A DNA stretch of 46,833 bases, taken from the NCBI RefSeq assembly GCF_004328075.1, contig NZ_SJFN01000033.1:3994-50826 (forward strand), read 5' to 3'. Below the pieces are notes generated by a model, which searched no databases, was not told where the DNA came from, and was given only the letters and a program-made list of their open reading frames with translations. Both the position numbers and the translations under genes were made by a program. Source of the stretch: Siculibacillus lacustris (GTDB lineage: Bacteria > Pseudomonadota > Alphaproteobacteria > Rhizobiales > Ancalomicrobiaceae). Shown piece after piece: positions 1 to 9,627 of the stretch (positions are counted from its first letter, which is position 1; each line of letters opens with the position of its first letter).

Positions 1-181
1 CCCCCGCCCACCGCCCCACGCGGCGTCGCGTCGCAGGTTCGGCGCCACATCGGCGTCCGCAGGGGGGCGGATGCCCGCGCGGCGCCGTTGCGCTTCCCGC
101 GGGGCCGCGTCAGGATGCACTCCCCCGCCTCGACCCGCGTCGCGCCTCGGTGGCGGGCGCGTCCTTTCGGAGCCGTCCCCC

Positions 182-1183
182 ATGAAGAGCCTCGACGAAA
201 AACTCGCCCGCATCCGGTCCGGCGCCTGGACGCCGGTCGATTTCGTCATCGCCGACGCCAAGGACGGCGAAATGGGCTTCGGCGCCACCGCCCCCGGGCC
301 GGTGCGCGGCCCCGACGGCACCCCCGGCACGGCGCTGCTCCCCAAGGCCGCCTACCTCGAGGCGATGCGCGCCATGACCCGCTCCGGTCTGGTCGACATC
401 ATGCTGACCTCGGCCTCCGCCGCCGAGACGCTGGCCGGCGAGGGCCTGTTCGACGGTTCGCCGGTGACCCTCGCCGCCCGCCTGAACGACACCACCGACA
501 TCTGGAACATGCGCGGCGCGATCTATACCAGCCTGCCGTCGCGCCCCTTCCGCTCGGCCCGCGTCGACCGCGTCCGCAGCGTCGCCGATCTCGGCCTCTA
601 TTCGGTGACCTTCTCCAACGACCTCGACCGCGATCTCGCCTCGCTCGAGGCCTATGCCGCCTTCCGCGACGAGGCCAGCGCTGCCGGGATGCGGCACTTC
701 CTCGAAGTGTTCAACCCGGCCTTCGACGTCGGCCTTCCCGCCGACGGGCTCCCGGCCTACGTCAACGACTGCATCGTGCGGGCGCTCGCCGGCGTGGTCG
801 CGATCGACCGCCCGCTGTTCCTCAAGATCCCCTACAACGGGGCTGCGGCGATGGAGGAACTCGCCGCCTTCGACCCCGGCAACCTGATCGTCGGCATCCT
901 CGGCGGCGCCCGCGGCACCACCCGCGACACCTTCGAGCTGATCGCCCAGGCCGCCCGCCACGGCGCCCGCGTCGCCCTGTTCGGCCGCAAGATCAACTTC
1001 GCCGAATCGCCGCTCGAACTGGTGCGCCTGATGCGCGCCGTGGTCGAGCATCAGGTGACGCCGATCGAGGCGGTGCGCGCCTATCACGACGAGCTGATGC
1101 GCCATCACCTGCGGCCCGACCGCGACATCGTCAGCGATCTCGTGGTGACCGACCCGAACCTCACGGCGGAAGCGCTGCCATGA
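182..1183 (+). CDS. DeoC/LacD-like class I aldolase (TIM barrel)
   Basis: A 333-residue soluble protein that looks like a Schiff-base (class I) aldolase of the DeoC/FbaB/LacD fold. The key piece is FLKIPYNG in the middle, where the Lys is the expected Schiff-base residue. It is followed by VGILGGARG and ALFGRKIN, typical of the phosphate-binding end of the barrel. The start chosen is ATG 182; the open frame extends upstream to 71, but that part is Arg/Pro-rich and looks non-coding. The stop overlaps the next start as ATGA, so it is translationally coupled to the PfkB kinase. Kinase plus aldolase suggests phosphorylation and cleavage of a sugar or sugar acid, as in tagatose or similar pathways. 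The substrate cannot be read from the sequence. The fold assignment is a family inference; the exact enzyme is unknown. Confidence 0.75.
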   Translation: MKSLDEKLARIRSGAWTPVDFVIADAKDGEMGFGATAPGPVRGPDGTPGTALLPKAAYLEAMRAMTRSGLVDIMLTSASAAETLAGEGLFDGSPVTLAARLNDTTDIWNMRGAIYTSLPSRPFRSARVDRVRSVADLGLYSVTFSNDLDRDLASLEAYAAFRDEASAAGMRHFLEVFNPAFDVGLPADGLPAYVNDCIVRALAGVVAIDRPLFLKIPYNGAAAMEELAAFDPGNLIVGILGGARGTTRDTFELIAQAARHGARVALFGRKINFAESPLELVRLMRAVVEHQVTPIEAVRAYHDELMRHHLRPDRDIVSDLVVTDPNLTAEALP

Positions 1184-2202
1184 CCAGCCCCCGCGCCGGC
1201 GTCGTCGCCGCCGGGTCGTGGATCGTCGATCGCAACAAGGCGATCGACCATTGGCCGGCCGAAGAGACGGTCGCCGAGATCGTCGAGGAGCGCCACGAGG
1301 GTGGCGGCAACGGCTTCAACGTCGGGATCGACCTCGCCCGGCTCGGCCTACCGGCGCCGATCTGGGCGATGGGCGTGGTCGGCGACGACGCCGAGGGCCG
1401 CTTTCTGCGGACGACCGCGCAATCCCGCGGCATCGACACCAGCCGGCTGGCGGTGAGCGATGCCGCCCCGACCTCGGCGACCGACGCCATGTCGTCGGTG
1501 GCGACCGGCCGGCGCACCTTCTTTCATGCCCAGGGCGTCCATGCCCTGATGAGCCCGGCCGACTTCGACTTCGACGGCCTTCCCGCCCGCTATCTCCACC
1601 TCGGTCTGCCCGGGCTGCACCGTCGCCTCGACGGCCCGTGCGACGGCGAGGTCAACGGCTGGGTGGCGATTTTGAAGAAGGCCGGCCGCGCCGGTCTGGT
1701 GCGCAACATCGAGGTCGCCTCGATCACGCCCGAGCGCCTCGCCGCGGTGGTCGGCCCGTGCCTGCCCCATCTCGATCTGCTGGTCGTCAACGACCGCGAG
1801 ATCGGCGCCTTCGCCGGCATCGAGACGGTGGTCGACGGGGTGACCGACGTCGCCGCCTGCCGCCGCGCGCTGGCGATCGTGCTGGAGCGCGGCGCCATGG
1901 ATCTGGCGGTCGCCCATTTCCCGACCGGCGCGCTGGCGCTGGCCCGCGACGGCAGTGCCGCGGAGCGTCCGTCGGTGGCGGTGCCGGCGAGCGCCGTGGT
2001 CGGCACCAACGGCGCCGGCGATGCCTTCGCCGCCGGCGTCCTCTATGCCCTGCACGAGGGCCGACCGCTCGATGGGGCACTGGCCCTCGGCCATGCCGCG
2101 GCGGCGGCGAGTGTCAGGGCGATCACCACCACCGGCTCGGTCGAGACGGCCGAGGCCTGCCTGGCCCTCGCCGAGCGTTGGGGCTGGCGCGCGACGCTGT
2201 GA
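1180..2202 (+). CDS. PfkB-family carbohydrate kinase
   Basis: A 340-residue ribokinase/PfkB-family sugar kinase. The N-terminal sugar-binding signature is EGGGNGFNVGIDLARLG (GGxxxN type). The C-terminal catalytic signature is VVGTNGAGDAFAAGVLYAL, whose GAGD motif carries the general-base Asp. Length fits the family. ATG 1180 overlaps the TGA of the upstream aldolase (ATGA), which fixes the start and indicates one operon. Together they would phosphorylate then cleave a keto-sugar derivative. The substrate cannot be deduced; fructose-1-P, tagatose-6-P or deoxy-sugar routes are all possible. Confidence 0.88.
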   Translation: MTSPRAGVVAAGSWIVDRNKAIDHWPAEETVAEIVEERHEGGGNGFNVGIDLARLGLPAPIWAMGVVGDDAEGRFLRTTAQSRGIDTSRLAVSDAAPTSATDAMSSVATGRRTFFHAQGVHALMSPADFDFDGLPARYLHLGLPGLHRRLDGPCDGEVNGWVAILKKAGRAGLVRNIEVASITPERLAAVVGPCLPHLDLLVVNDREIGAFAGIETVVDGVTDVAACRRALAIVLERGAMDLAVAHFPTGALALARDGSAAERPSVAVPASAVVGTNGAGDAFAAGVLYALHEGRPLDGALALGHAAAAASVRAITTTGSVETAEACLALAERWGWRATL

Positions 2203-2258
2203 TCGGAGGCCCGCCGGGACTTGCGCCGGCCGGCGAGATCGGCCATTTCAGGACCCTC

Positions 2259-2277
2259 GACCCCAAGCGCCGGGGTC
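2259..2277. repeat. Short GC hairpin between pfkB-type gene and DsbA-like gene
   Basis: GACCCC (2259-2264) and GGGGTC (2272-2277) form a 6-bp stem with a 7-nt loop in the 91-bp gap before the DsbA-like gene. No T-run follows, so it is a poor intrinsic terminator. It could be a pause or mRNA-processing hairpin. Confidence 0.3.
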
Positions 2278-2293
2278 CGGACGAGGGACGATC

Positions 2294-3007
2294 ATGACCG
2301 ACGACGCAGCCGACGACGACATCGACGTCCTCGCCCCGGGCACCGTGGTGGTGGTGATCGATCCGCTGTGCGGCTGGTGCTGGGGCGCCGCCCCGGCGCT
2401 GGAGAAGCTCGCCGCCTCCCATCTGCCGCTGCGCCTGGTCGCCTCCGGCCTGTTCATCGGCGATCGCCCGGTGACCCCGGAATTCGCCGGCTACGCCTGG
2501 GACAACGATCAGCGCATCCGCGCCCTGACCGGTCAGGTGTTCTCGGAGGCCTACCGCGAGAAGGTGCTGGGGGCGACCGATTCGAAGTTCGACTCCGGTC
2601 CCGCGACCCTGGCCTTCACCGCGGTGCAACTGCGTGAACCCGGCCGCGAACTGGCGGTGCTGCACGCGCTCCAGGCGGCGCGCTGGGTCGACGGCCGCGA
2701 CATCACCGACGAGGCGGTGGTCGCCGCGGTGCTGCGCGAGACCGGCATCGACGAGGACACCGTCGCCGCGTTCCTGAGCGAAGACGAAGGGGTGATCCGT
2801 ACCCTCAACGAGCGCGCCACCTTCGCCCGCGACCTGATGCACCATTTCAGCGCCCGCGGCGTGCCGGTGCTGTTGCGGGTGATCGACGGCGGCGCGGTGC
2901 GCCTCGACGGGCGGATGCTGTTCGAGGACGTCGACCGGATCGTCGCCAATATCGAAGCGGTGAAGCCGCCGGCGCCGATCACACCGGGATCCGCGTCGTC
3001 CGCTTGA
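2294..3007 (+). CDS. DsbA/FrnE-like thioredoxin-fold protein
   Basis: A 237-residue protein with an N-terminal thioredoxin-fold strand followed by the redox motif CGWC (within DPLCGWCWGA, about residues 26-35) and a helical insertion, as in DsbA/FrnE-type proteins. There is no signal peptide, so it should act in the cytoplasm like the FrnE/2-hydroxychromene isomerase branch. It likely catalyses thiol-disulfide exchange; the partner is unknown. ATG 2294 directly precedes an acidic N-terminus (TDDAADDD). Its last 29 bases overlap tail-to-tail with the convergent Lrp-type regulator. Confidence 0.78.
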   Translation: MTDDAADDDIDVLAPGTVVVVIDPLCGWCWGAAPALEKLAASHLPLRLVASGLFIGDRPVTPEFAGYAWDNDQRIRALTGQVFSEAYREKVLGATDSKFDSGPATLAFTAVQLREPGRELAVLHALQAARWVDGRDITDEAVVAAVLRETGIDEDTVAAFLSEDEGVIRTLNERATFARDLMHHFSARGVPVLLRVIDGGAVRLDGRMLFEDVDRIVANIEAVKPPAPITPGSASSA

Positions 3008-3437
3008 CGGTGCGCAGGGTCAGCTGCGACTGCACCCGCACCACGCCGGGCAGGCGCGTCAGCACCTCCGAGTGCAGACGCTCGAGGTCGGCCATGTCGT
3101 GGAAGATCACCCGGAGCAGATAGTCCGATTGGCCGGCGAGCAGGTGGCATTCCTGGATCTGCGCGACGTGACGGACCTTGGCCTCGAAGGCGTCGAGCCG
3201 GTCGCGGTCCTGGCTGCCCAGGGTGATCGAGACATAGGCGGTGCCGGCGAAACCCGCCGCCTTCTGGTCGAGCACCAGATGCGTCCCGGCGATCAGCCCG
3301 CTCTCCATCAACAGGTTGACGCGGCGCAGACAGGCCGAGGCCGACAGATGCACCCGCTCGGCCAGCTCGGCATTGGACAGCCGGCCGTCGGCCTGCAGTT
3401 CGGACAGAATCTGGCGGTCGCGATCGTCGAGGTTCAT
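2979..3437 (-). CDS. Lrp/AsnC-family regulator, likely controls ald
   Basis: A 152-residue Lrp/AsnC transcription factor. The N-terminal winged HTH (about residues 4-55) reads LDDRDRQILSELQADGRLSN, followed by SACLRRVNLLMESGLI as recognition region. The C-terminal half is the RAM/AsnC ligand-binding domain (LLAGQSDYLLRVIFHDM). It is divergently transcribed from alanine dehydrogenase with 161 bp between starts. This is the classic AldR arrangement, in which an Lrp paralogue senses alanine and switches ald. It probably also autoregulates from the shared region, which holds nested dyads. The AldR role is inferred from position. Confidence 0.9.
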   Translation of the reverse strand: MNLDDRDRQILSELQADGRLSNAELAERVHLSASACLRRVNLLMESGLIAGTHLVLDQKAAGFAGTAYVSITLGSQDRDRLDAFEAKVRHVAQIQECHLLAGQSDYLLRVIFHDMADLERLHSEVLTRLPGVVRVQSQLTLRTVKRTTRIPV

Positions 3438-3451
3438 CGTCGCAGAATATT

Positions 3452-3506
3452 CGAAACATTTCGGGTTTCAAGCAAGAAGCGGTTTCTACGAACCGTTTGA
3501 AATCCC
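3452..3506. promoter_or_regulatory. Candidate AldR/Lrp operator region between regulator and ald
   Basis: This AT-richer gap holds several dyads. CGAAA-CA-TTTCG lies at 3452-3463. CGGTT and AACCG arms lie at 3480-3495. An outer imperfect pair, GGGTTTCAA (3463-3471) and TTTGAAATCCC (3496-3506), surrounds the inner dyad. Nested palindromes fit binding by Lrp dimers or octamers. Placement between divergent lrp-type and ald genes supports an operator; the exact site is inferred. Confidence 0.5.
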
Positions 3507-3598
3507 TAAAATGGCGGGAAATTGCGCGCAACCCGCTTCATTCTTCGGAGATTGTTCGATCGGACGGTCGGTCGACGGCTTCCCCGGAGGAGGGTTCC

Positions 3599-4717
<1,119 letters not shown>

Positions 4718-4739
4718 CGCGAAGCCCGTTCGGCATGAG

Positions 4740-4775
4740 AACCCCCGCGTCGGAGCGATCCGGCGCGGGGTTTTC
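4740..4775 (+). terminator. Intrinsic terminator after ald
   Basis: CCCCGCG (4743-4749) and CGCGGGG (4764-4770) form a strong GC stem with a 14-nt loop, followed directly by TTTT (4771-4774), 23 bp past the ald stop. Adenines at 4740-4741 can pair with the first Ts. The neighbouring LysE gene is convergent and may use the same hairpin. Confidence 0.6.
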
Positions 4776-4816
4776 GTCGGTGGGTATTGCTGCGGCCGCG
4801 TCGGTCGCCGTCGGCA

Positions 4817-5449
4817 TCACACCCGCCGCCACAGTTTCGGCACGGCGTCCCACAGCGTCGCGGTGGCGAAGGCCAGGAACAGCGCGCCGGTCACCCGCAC
4901 GATCCACACCGCGTGCAGCCGGTAGAGCCGGCGCATGAACGAGGTGCCGACCGACCACACCAGGATCATGTCGCCGATCAGGAAGCCGGCGAAGGCCGCG
5001 GCGAGCAGGCCCGGCATCGCCGAAAACGTCAGGCTCTCGGCCTGGCCGGTGAACAGCGCGGTGAACATCGACAGCGCCACCGGATAGCTCTTGGGATTGG
5101 TCAGCCCGAACAGCACGCCGCGCCGCCACGGATGGTCGCCGATCAGATCGTCGGCGCCGCGCGCCGAAGCGGTGGTCACCGCCCGCCAGCCGAGCCGCCC
5201 GAGATAGAGACCGCAGGCCAGCGCCACCAACTCGAACACCAGCGGATCGAACACCCGCGCCCCGACCATCGCCAGCACGGCGAGCGTGCACCACAGCGTG
5301 TCGCCGAACAGATGCCCGGTCAGGAACCACCACGCCGGCGCCCGCCCGCGCGCCGCGCCGATGCCGATCAGCGCCAACACCGCCGGCCCCGGCGACACCA
5401 CGTAGAGACAGCCGGCCGAAGCCGCGGCGAAATAGGGAAGCAGGGTCAT
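4817..5449 (-). CDS. LysE-family amino-acid exporter
   Basis: A 210-residue LysE/RhtB-type membrane transporter with about six hydrophobic segments. The N-terminus MTLLPYFAAASAGCLYVVSP followed by GPAVL is the family signature (SPGP near residue 20). A second signature, GLTNPKS, sits near residue 105. These proteins export amino acids or derivatives across the inner membrane. The start at 5449 is chosen because the family N-terminus begins here; the longer open frame upstream is Arg-rich and unlike the family. It lies convergent to alanine dehydrogenase, so an alanine-export role is possible but unproven. Confidence 0.88.
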   Translation of the reverse strand: MTLLPYFAAASAGCLYVVSPGPAVLALIGIGAARGRAPAWWFLTGHLFGDTLWCTLAVLAMVGARVFDPLVFELVALACGLYLGRLGWRAVTTASARGADDLIGDHPWRRGVLFGLTNPKSYPVALSMFTALFTGQAESLTFSAMPGLLAAAFAGFLIGDMILVWSVGTSFMRRLYRLHAVWIVRVTGALFLAFATATLWDAVPKLWRRV

Positions 5450-5708
5450 GCGGGACCTCGGGAGCGGGGAGGGACGGAGCGACGACGCGGCGCGAGTCCC
5501 CCACTGTCCTACGGGACGCCGCAAAAGCCGAGTCCCGATCGATGCGGCCGGTGGCAGAGCCGACCGTCTCCGCGGCCGCCCGCGCCGCCCCGCCTCGGCA
5601 CGAATCCTGCTGCGCCCCATCCTCAGAGCGTGCCCGCCGGCCGTCCCGTGTCGAAGATGCGACGATCGCCGGCGGGCCCGCGACATCGACGGAGAGGATG
5701 CGACGCAG

Positions 5709-5930
5709 ATGGCGGTACATTTGGTCAAGGTCGCCTACGAGGGTCTGGTCACCAAGGCGCTGAAGAATTCCGAACCCGGGCCGACCAGCGGCGGCACCGT
5801 GGTCTACGAGGTCCAGGGCGTGCCGCCCGATCTCGGCATCGACGACGTCGTCGCCGCGGTCAGACGGGTCGGCGGCAAGCCCCGCCGACACGTCGATCAC
5901 GAGGTCGCCTGGGCCGATCTCGTCGGCTGA
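5709..5930 (+). CDS. Small conserved-looking protein, unknown function
   Basis: A 73-residue soluble protein starting MAVHLVKVAYEGLVTKALKN and ending HEVAWADLVG. Host-like codon use and alternation of hydrophobic and charged residues suggest a real small folded protein. A GGAGAGG ribosome site lies upstream, slightly far from ATG 5709. The frame is open further upstream to 5448, but that segment is Arg/Pro-rich and looks non-coding. It sits between the LysE exporter (divergent) and pncB. I recognise no family. Confidence 0.5.
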   Translation: MAVHLVKVAYEGLVTKALKNSEPGPTSGGTVVYEVQGVPPDLGIDDVVAAVRRVGGKPRRHVDHEVAWADLVG

Positions 5931-6021
5931 GCGCGGCCACGAGGGGAGGGCGGGGCCGCCGCGCGCCCGGCCTCGGCGCCGCCGATTTTTCTTTTCCCCG
6001 TTCGCGGGCTAAGCTCCGCCC

Positions 6022-7341
6022 ATGACCCTCGACATCGCCACCCGCGTCTACGACCACGGCTTCCGCATCGACCCGATCGTGCGGACGCTGCTCGACACCG
6101 ACTTCTACAAGTTTCTGATGGTGCAGCTGATCCGCGCCCAGGCCCCGAACGTGCGGGCGACCTTCGGGCTGGTCAACCGTACCACCTCGGTCAAGCTGGC
6201 GGCGATCGTCGACGAGCGCGAATTGCGCGACCAGCTCGACCACGCCCGCACCATCCGCTTCCAGAAGAACGAATTGATCTGGCTCGCCGGCAACACCTTC
6301 TATGGGGTGCGCCACATCTTCTCGGCCGATTTCCTCGACTGGCTCGAGACCTTCCGCCTGCCCCCCTACGAGCTCGCCCGCACCGCCGACGGCCAGTACG
6401 AACTGACCTTCGAAGGACCCTGGGCCGAGACCTCGATGTGGGAGATCCCGGCGCTGTCGATCCTCAACGAGTTGCGCGCCCGCGCCGCCATGAAGGGCAT
6501 GAGCCGCTTCGAGCTCGACGTGCTCTATGCCCGCGCCAAGGCTCGCGTCTGGGCCAAGATCGAGCGCCTGCGCGTCCTCGAGCGCGAGGTCGGGCAGGTC
6601 CCGGTCGCCGAGTTCGGCACCCGCCGCCGCCACGGCTTCCTCTGGCAGAAATGGTGCGTCGAGGCGCTGAAGGAGGGGCTCGGCGACAGTTTCGTCGGCA
6701 CCTCCAACGTCAAGATGGCGATGGACGCGGCGCTCGAGGCGATCGGCACCAACGCCCACGAACTGCCGATGGTCTATGCCGCGCTCGCCCGCGACGACGC
6801 CGAGTTGCGCGACGCGCCCTACCGGGTGCTCGCCGACTGGGCGCGGATGTATCACGGCAACCTCTTGGTGATCCTCCCCGACACCTTCGGCACCACGAGC
6901 TTCCTGCGCGACGCCCCCGACTGGGCCGCCGACTGGAAGGGCGTGCGCCCCGATTCCAAGCCGCCGCTGGAGGCCGCCGACGAGGTCATCGCCTGGTGGC
7001 AGGCCCGCGGCCGCGATCCCACCGACAAGCTGATCGTGCTCTCCGACGGCATGGACATCGACACCATCGAGGCCGCCGCCCGCCATCTCGCCGGCCGCTG
7101 CCGCCTGTCGATCGGCTGGGGCACCCACCTCACCAACGACTTCCGCGACTGCGCCCCGGCCGGCTCCAACCCGCACCTCGAGGCGATCTCGCTGGTCTGC
7201 AAGGTGGTCGCCGCCGACGGCCGCCCGGCGGTCAAGCTCTCGGACAACCCGGAAAAGGCGGTCGGCCCGGCCGACGAGGTGGCGCGCTACGCCCGCGTCT
7301 TCGGCACCGAGGGCTTCCGGTCCCATCGGGTGATCGTATGA
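6022..7341 (+). CDS. pncB: Nicotinate phosphoribosyltransferase
   Basis: A 439-residue NAPRTase of NAD salvage, making nicotinate mononucleotide from nicotinate and PRPP with ATP use, in the cytoplasm. The substrate-binding start DTDFYKFLM is at about residue 25. [10 protein letters not shown] at about 197-206 contains His204, the residue expected to be phosphorylated in this family. GTSNV follows at about 226, and [11 protein letters not shown] near residue 370 closes the active site. Length is normal. Its stop overlaps the next start as ATGA, making it the first gene of a three-gene operon. Confidence 0.97.
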   Translation: MTLDIATRVYDHGFRIDPIVRTLLDTDFYKFLMVQLIRAQAPNVRATFGLVNRTTSVKLAAIVDERELRDQLDHARTIRFQKNELIWLAGNTFYGVRHIFSADFLDWLETFRLPPYELARTADGQYELTFEGPWAETSMWEIPALSILNELRARAAMKGMSRFELDVLYARAKARVWAKIERLRVLEREVGQVPVAEFGTRRRHGFLWQKWCVEALKEGLGDSFVGTSNVKMAMDAALEAIGTNAHELPMVYAALARDDAELRDAPYRVLADWARMYHGNLLVILPDTFGTTSFLRDAPDWAADWKGVRPDSKPPLEAADEVIAWWQARGRDPTDKLIVLSDGMDIDTIEAAARHLAGRCRLSIGWGTHLTNDFRDCAPAGSNPHLEAISLVCKVVAADGRPAVKLSDNPEKAVGPADEVARYARVFGTEGFRSHRVIV

Positions 7342-7898
7342 GCGACGAGATGCCCCCGGCCGCGGCGCCGCCCGTCGCGCCGCCGCCGCGCACCGCGGTG
7401 GAGATCTTCGTCGACGCCGACGCCTGCCCGGTCAAGGACGAGATCTTCCGCGTCGCCGGCCGCCTCGGGCTGATCAGCCACGTCGTCGCCAACACCTGGA
7501 TGCGCCTGCCCGAGGATCCCAACATCCGCCGGGTGGTGGTGGGGGAGGGGCCCGACGTCGCCGACGATTGGATCGCCGAGCGGGTCGGTCCGGGCTGCGT
7601 GGTGGTGACCACCGACGTGCCGCTCGCCGATCGCTGCGTCAAGGCCGGCGCCCGCGTCGTCACTCCGACCGGCCGGATCCTCGATGCCGGCTCGATCGGC
7701 ATGGCGCTGGCGACCCGCGACCTCCTCGACGACCTGCGCTCCGCCGGCGCCGTCACCTCCGGCCCGCGGCCCTGCGCGGCCAAGGACCGCCAGGCCTTCC
7801 TGCAGGCGCTCGACCGCGAGGTGCGGCGGGCGGCCAAGATCCTGGCGCAACCGGTCGCGCCGCTCACACCCGCGAAGGGATCCGTCGATGTCTCGTAA
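7338..7898 (+). CDS. DUF188 (YaiI/YqxD) family protein
   Basis: A 186-residue member of the YaiI/YqxD (DUF188) family, related to PIN/NYN-type nuclease folds. The core begins [19 protein letters not shown], the family hallmark, and continues with [19 protein letters not shown] and [10 protein letters not shown]. The first 22 residues are a Pro/Ala-rich extension before the conserved core. The start at ATG 7338 overlaps the pncB stop (ATGA). The substrate of the family is not established. The gene overlaps the next one by 11 bases, so coupled translation is expected. Confidence 0.9.
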   Translation: MSDEMPPAAAPPVAPPPRTAVEIFVDADACPVKDEIFRVAGRLGLISHVVANTWMRLPEDPNIRRVVVGEGPDVADDWIAERVGPGCVVVTTDVPLADRCVKAGARVVTPTGRILDAGSIGMALATRDLLDDLRSAGAVTSGPRPCAAKDRQAFLQALDREVRRAAKILAQPVAPLTPAKGSVDVS

Positions 7899-8280
7899 AG
7901 CTCATGCCGCCGCCGGGGCCGTGGCCGTCGGGCCCTATTCCCATGCGGTCGAGGCCAACGGCTTCGTCCATCTCTCCGGCCAGACGCCGATCGATCCGGC
8001 GACCGGCCGCCTCGTCGACGGCGACGTCGGCGTAGCGACGACGCAGTGCCTGGAGAATCTCTTCGCGGTGCTCGCCGCCGCCGGGCTCGGGCCCGACGAC
8101 GTCGTCTCCTGCGCGGTCTATCTCACCGACATGGCCGACTTTCCGGCGATGAACGCCGCCTATGCCCGCGCCTTCGCGGAGCCCTATCCGGCCCGCACCA
8201 CCATCGGCGTTGCCGCCCTGCCGCTCGGCGCCCGGGTCGAGATCGGCCTGATCGCCGCCCGGCCGCCGCGCGCCGTCTGA
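7888..8280 (+). CDS. RidA/YjgF-family deaminase
   Basis: A 130-residue Rid-family protein. These trimeric enzymes hydrolyse reactive enamine/imine intermediates from PLP enzymes, or act in catabolic routes. Visible hallmarks are AVGPYSHAVEANGFVHLSGQ at residues 13-32 and LPLGARVEIGLIAA near the C-terminus. The catalytic Arg of true RidA proteins is expected in the latter motif, where R is present (GARVEI). It overlaps the end of the DUF188 gene by 11 bases and ends the pncB operon, facing a convergent methyltransferase gene 8 bp away. Confidence 0.92.
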   Translation: MSRKAHAAAGAVAVGPYSHAVEANGFVHLSGQTPIDPATGRLVDGDVGVATTQCLENLFAVLAAAGLGPDDVVSCAVYLTDMADFPAMNAAYARAFAEPYPARTTIGVAALPLGARVEIGLIAARPPRAV

Positions 8281-8288
8281 GCCGCCGT

Positions 8289-9584
8289 TCAGCCCTTGCG
8301 GAACACCACCACCGCCTCGACGTGATGCGACCACAGGAACTGGTCTATCGGCGTCACGGGCCCCATGGTCCAGCCGGCGTCGATCAGATAGCGGGCGTCG
8401 CGGGCCAGCGTCGCCGGATTGCACGACACCGCGACGATCGTCGCGATCTCCGACTTGGCCAGTTCCTTGACCTGGGGCGCGGCGCCGTCGCGCGGCGGGT
8501 CGAACACCACCACGTCGAAGCCGGCGAGCTCCTTGCCCATCAACGGCCGGCGCGTCAGGTCGCGTGCCTCGACGGTGACGGTCTTGAGGCCCGGCGTGTG
8601 GCGCGCCGCCTGGGTCAGGGCGGCGAGCGAGCCCTTGTCGCTCTCCACCGCATGGACCTGGGCGAGGGACGCCAGCCGCAGCGCGAAGGTGCCGCAACCG
8701 GCGAACAGATCGGCGATCCGCGCCGGCCCCTTGGCGCGCTTCGGCCGACGGGCGAGCGCCGCTTCGACCGCCTCGACCACCAGCCGCGCCATCGCCTCTT
8801 CCGCCGCCGCCACCGCCTGGACGAAGCCGCCCGGCGGCGGCATCACCGCCACCGTGCCGAAGCGGATCACCGGCGCCTGCGCCTCGACGACCACCTCGCC
8901 GCCGACCGACAGCCGGGCGAAGCCGAGCTCGAGCGCCAGGGCCAGCGCCTGGGCGCGGCGTTCCGGCGGCAGCGTCGCCTCGCCGACCGAGACGTCGAGC
9001 CCGGTCTCGGTGTCGAGCACCGTGAAGGTCGCGCCCTTGGTTCCGAAGGCGAACAATTCCGACAGGCGGGCGAGCTTGGGCAGGCTGGCGCGGATCCGCG
9101 GTGTCACCAACAGGCAGGCCGAGGCGTCGACCACGTCGTGCGACAGGCGCGCCCGGAAGCCGATCACCGGTGCGCCGGTGCGCCGCTGCAGCGCCACCAC
9201 CGCCCGCCGCCGGCTCGCCGGTCCGGTGGCGATCGGCTCGGCGACTTCCGCGGTGATGCCGCGATCGGCGAAGGCGGCGACGATCTGCTGCCGCTTCCAG
9301 GCGAGATAGGGCACCGAATCCCAATGCTGCAGCGAGCAGCCGCCGCAACGGTCGAACACCGGGCAGGGCGCTTCGACCCGGTCGGGACTGGCGACCAGCA
9401 GCTCTTCGACCCGGCCGCGTTCGTTGACGCCCTCGCCGGAGATCGACACCCGTACCGTCTCGCCCGGCAGCGCGCCGCCGACGAACAGGCGCCGCTCTTC
9501 GACGCCCTCGCCGACGAGGCCGACACCGTCACCCTTGTGGGCGACGTCGGTGATGGAGACGATGGCGGTGGCATGGGCGTTCAA
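8289..9584 (-). CDS. RlmD/TrmA-type RNA m5U methyltransferase with Fe-S motif
   Basis: A 431-residue class I SAM-dependent RNA uridine-C5 methyltransferase (RumA/RlmD/TrmA family). An N-terminal TRAM-like beta region covers residues 1-60. A Cys cluster follows (CPVFDRCGGCSLQH), fitting the 4Fe-4S motif of RumA. The SAM site is IADLFAGCGTFALRL. The catalytic region holds DPPRDGAAPQ and VSCNP, the latter with the nucleophilic Cys. rRNA is the probable substrate, but the exact base cannot be assigned. It lies just downstream of tlyA on the same strand, 43 bp away, a common alphaproteobacterial pairing. Confidence 0.9.
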   Translation of the reverse strand: MNAHATAIVSITDVAHKGDGVGLVGEGVEERRLFVGGALPGETVRVSISGEGVNERGRVEELLVASPDRVEAPCPVFDRCGGCSLQHWDSVPYLAWKRQQIVAAFADRGITAEVAEPIATGPASRRRAVVALQRRTGAPVIGFRARLSHDVVDASACLLVTPRIRASLPKLARLSELFAFGTKGATFTVLDTETGLDVSVGEATLPPERRAQALALALELGFARLSVGGEVVVEAQAPVIRFGTVAVMPPPGGFVQAVAAAEEAMARLVVEAVEAALARRPKRAKGPARIADLFAGCGTFALRLASLAQVHAVESDKGSLAALTQAARHTPGLKTVTVEARDLTRRPLMGKELAGFDVVVFDPPRDGAAPQVKELAKSEIATIVAVSCNPATLARDARYLIDAGWTMGPVTPIDQFLWSHHVEAVVVFRKG

Positions 9585-9627
9585 GGGGCGTGTCCTCTAT
9601 TGGGGCGTTCGCGGGTTCTGCCCGAAG

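Noticed and set aside
1-181. Upstream part of the first open frame (from 71)
   Set aside because: Arg/Pro-rich, no ribosome site and not family-like; no feature is supported in bases 1-181.
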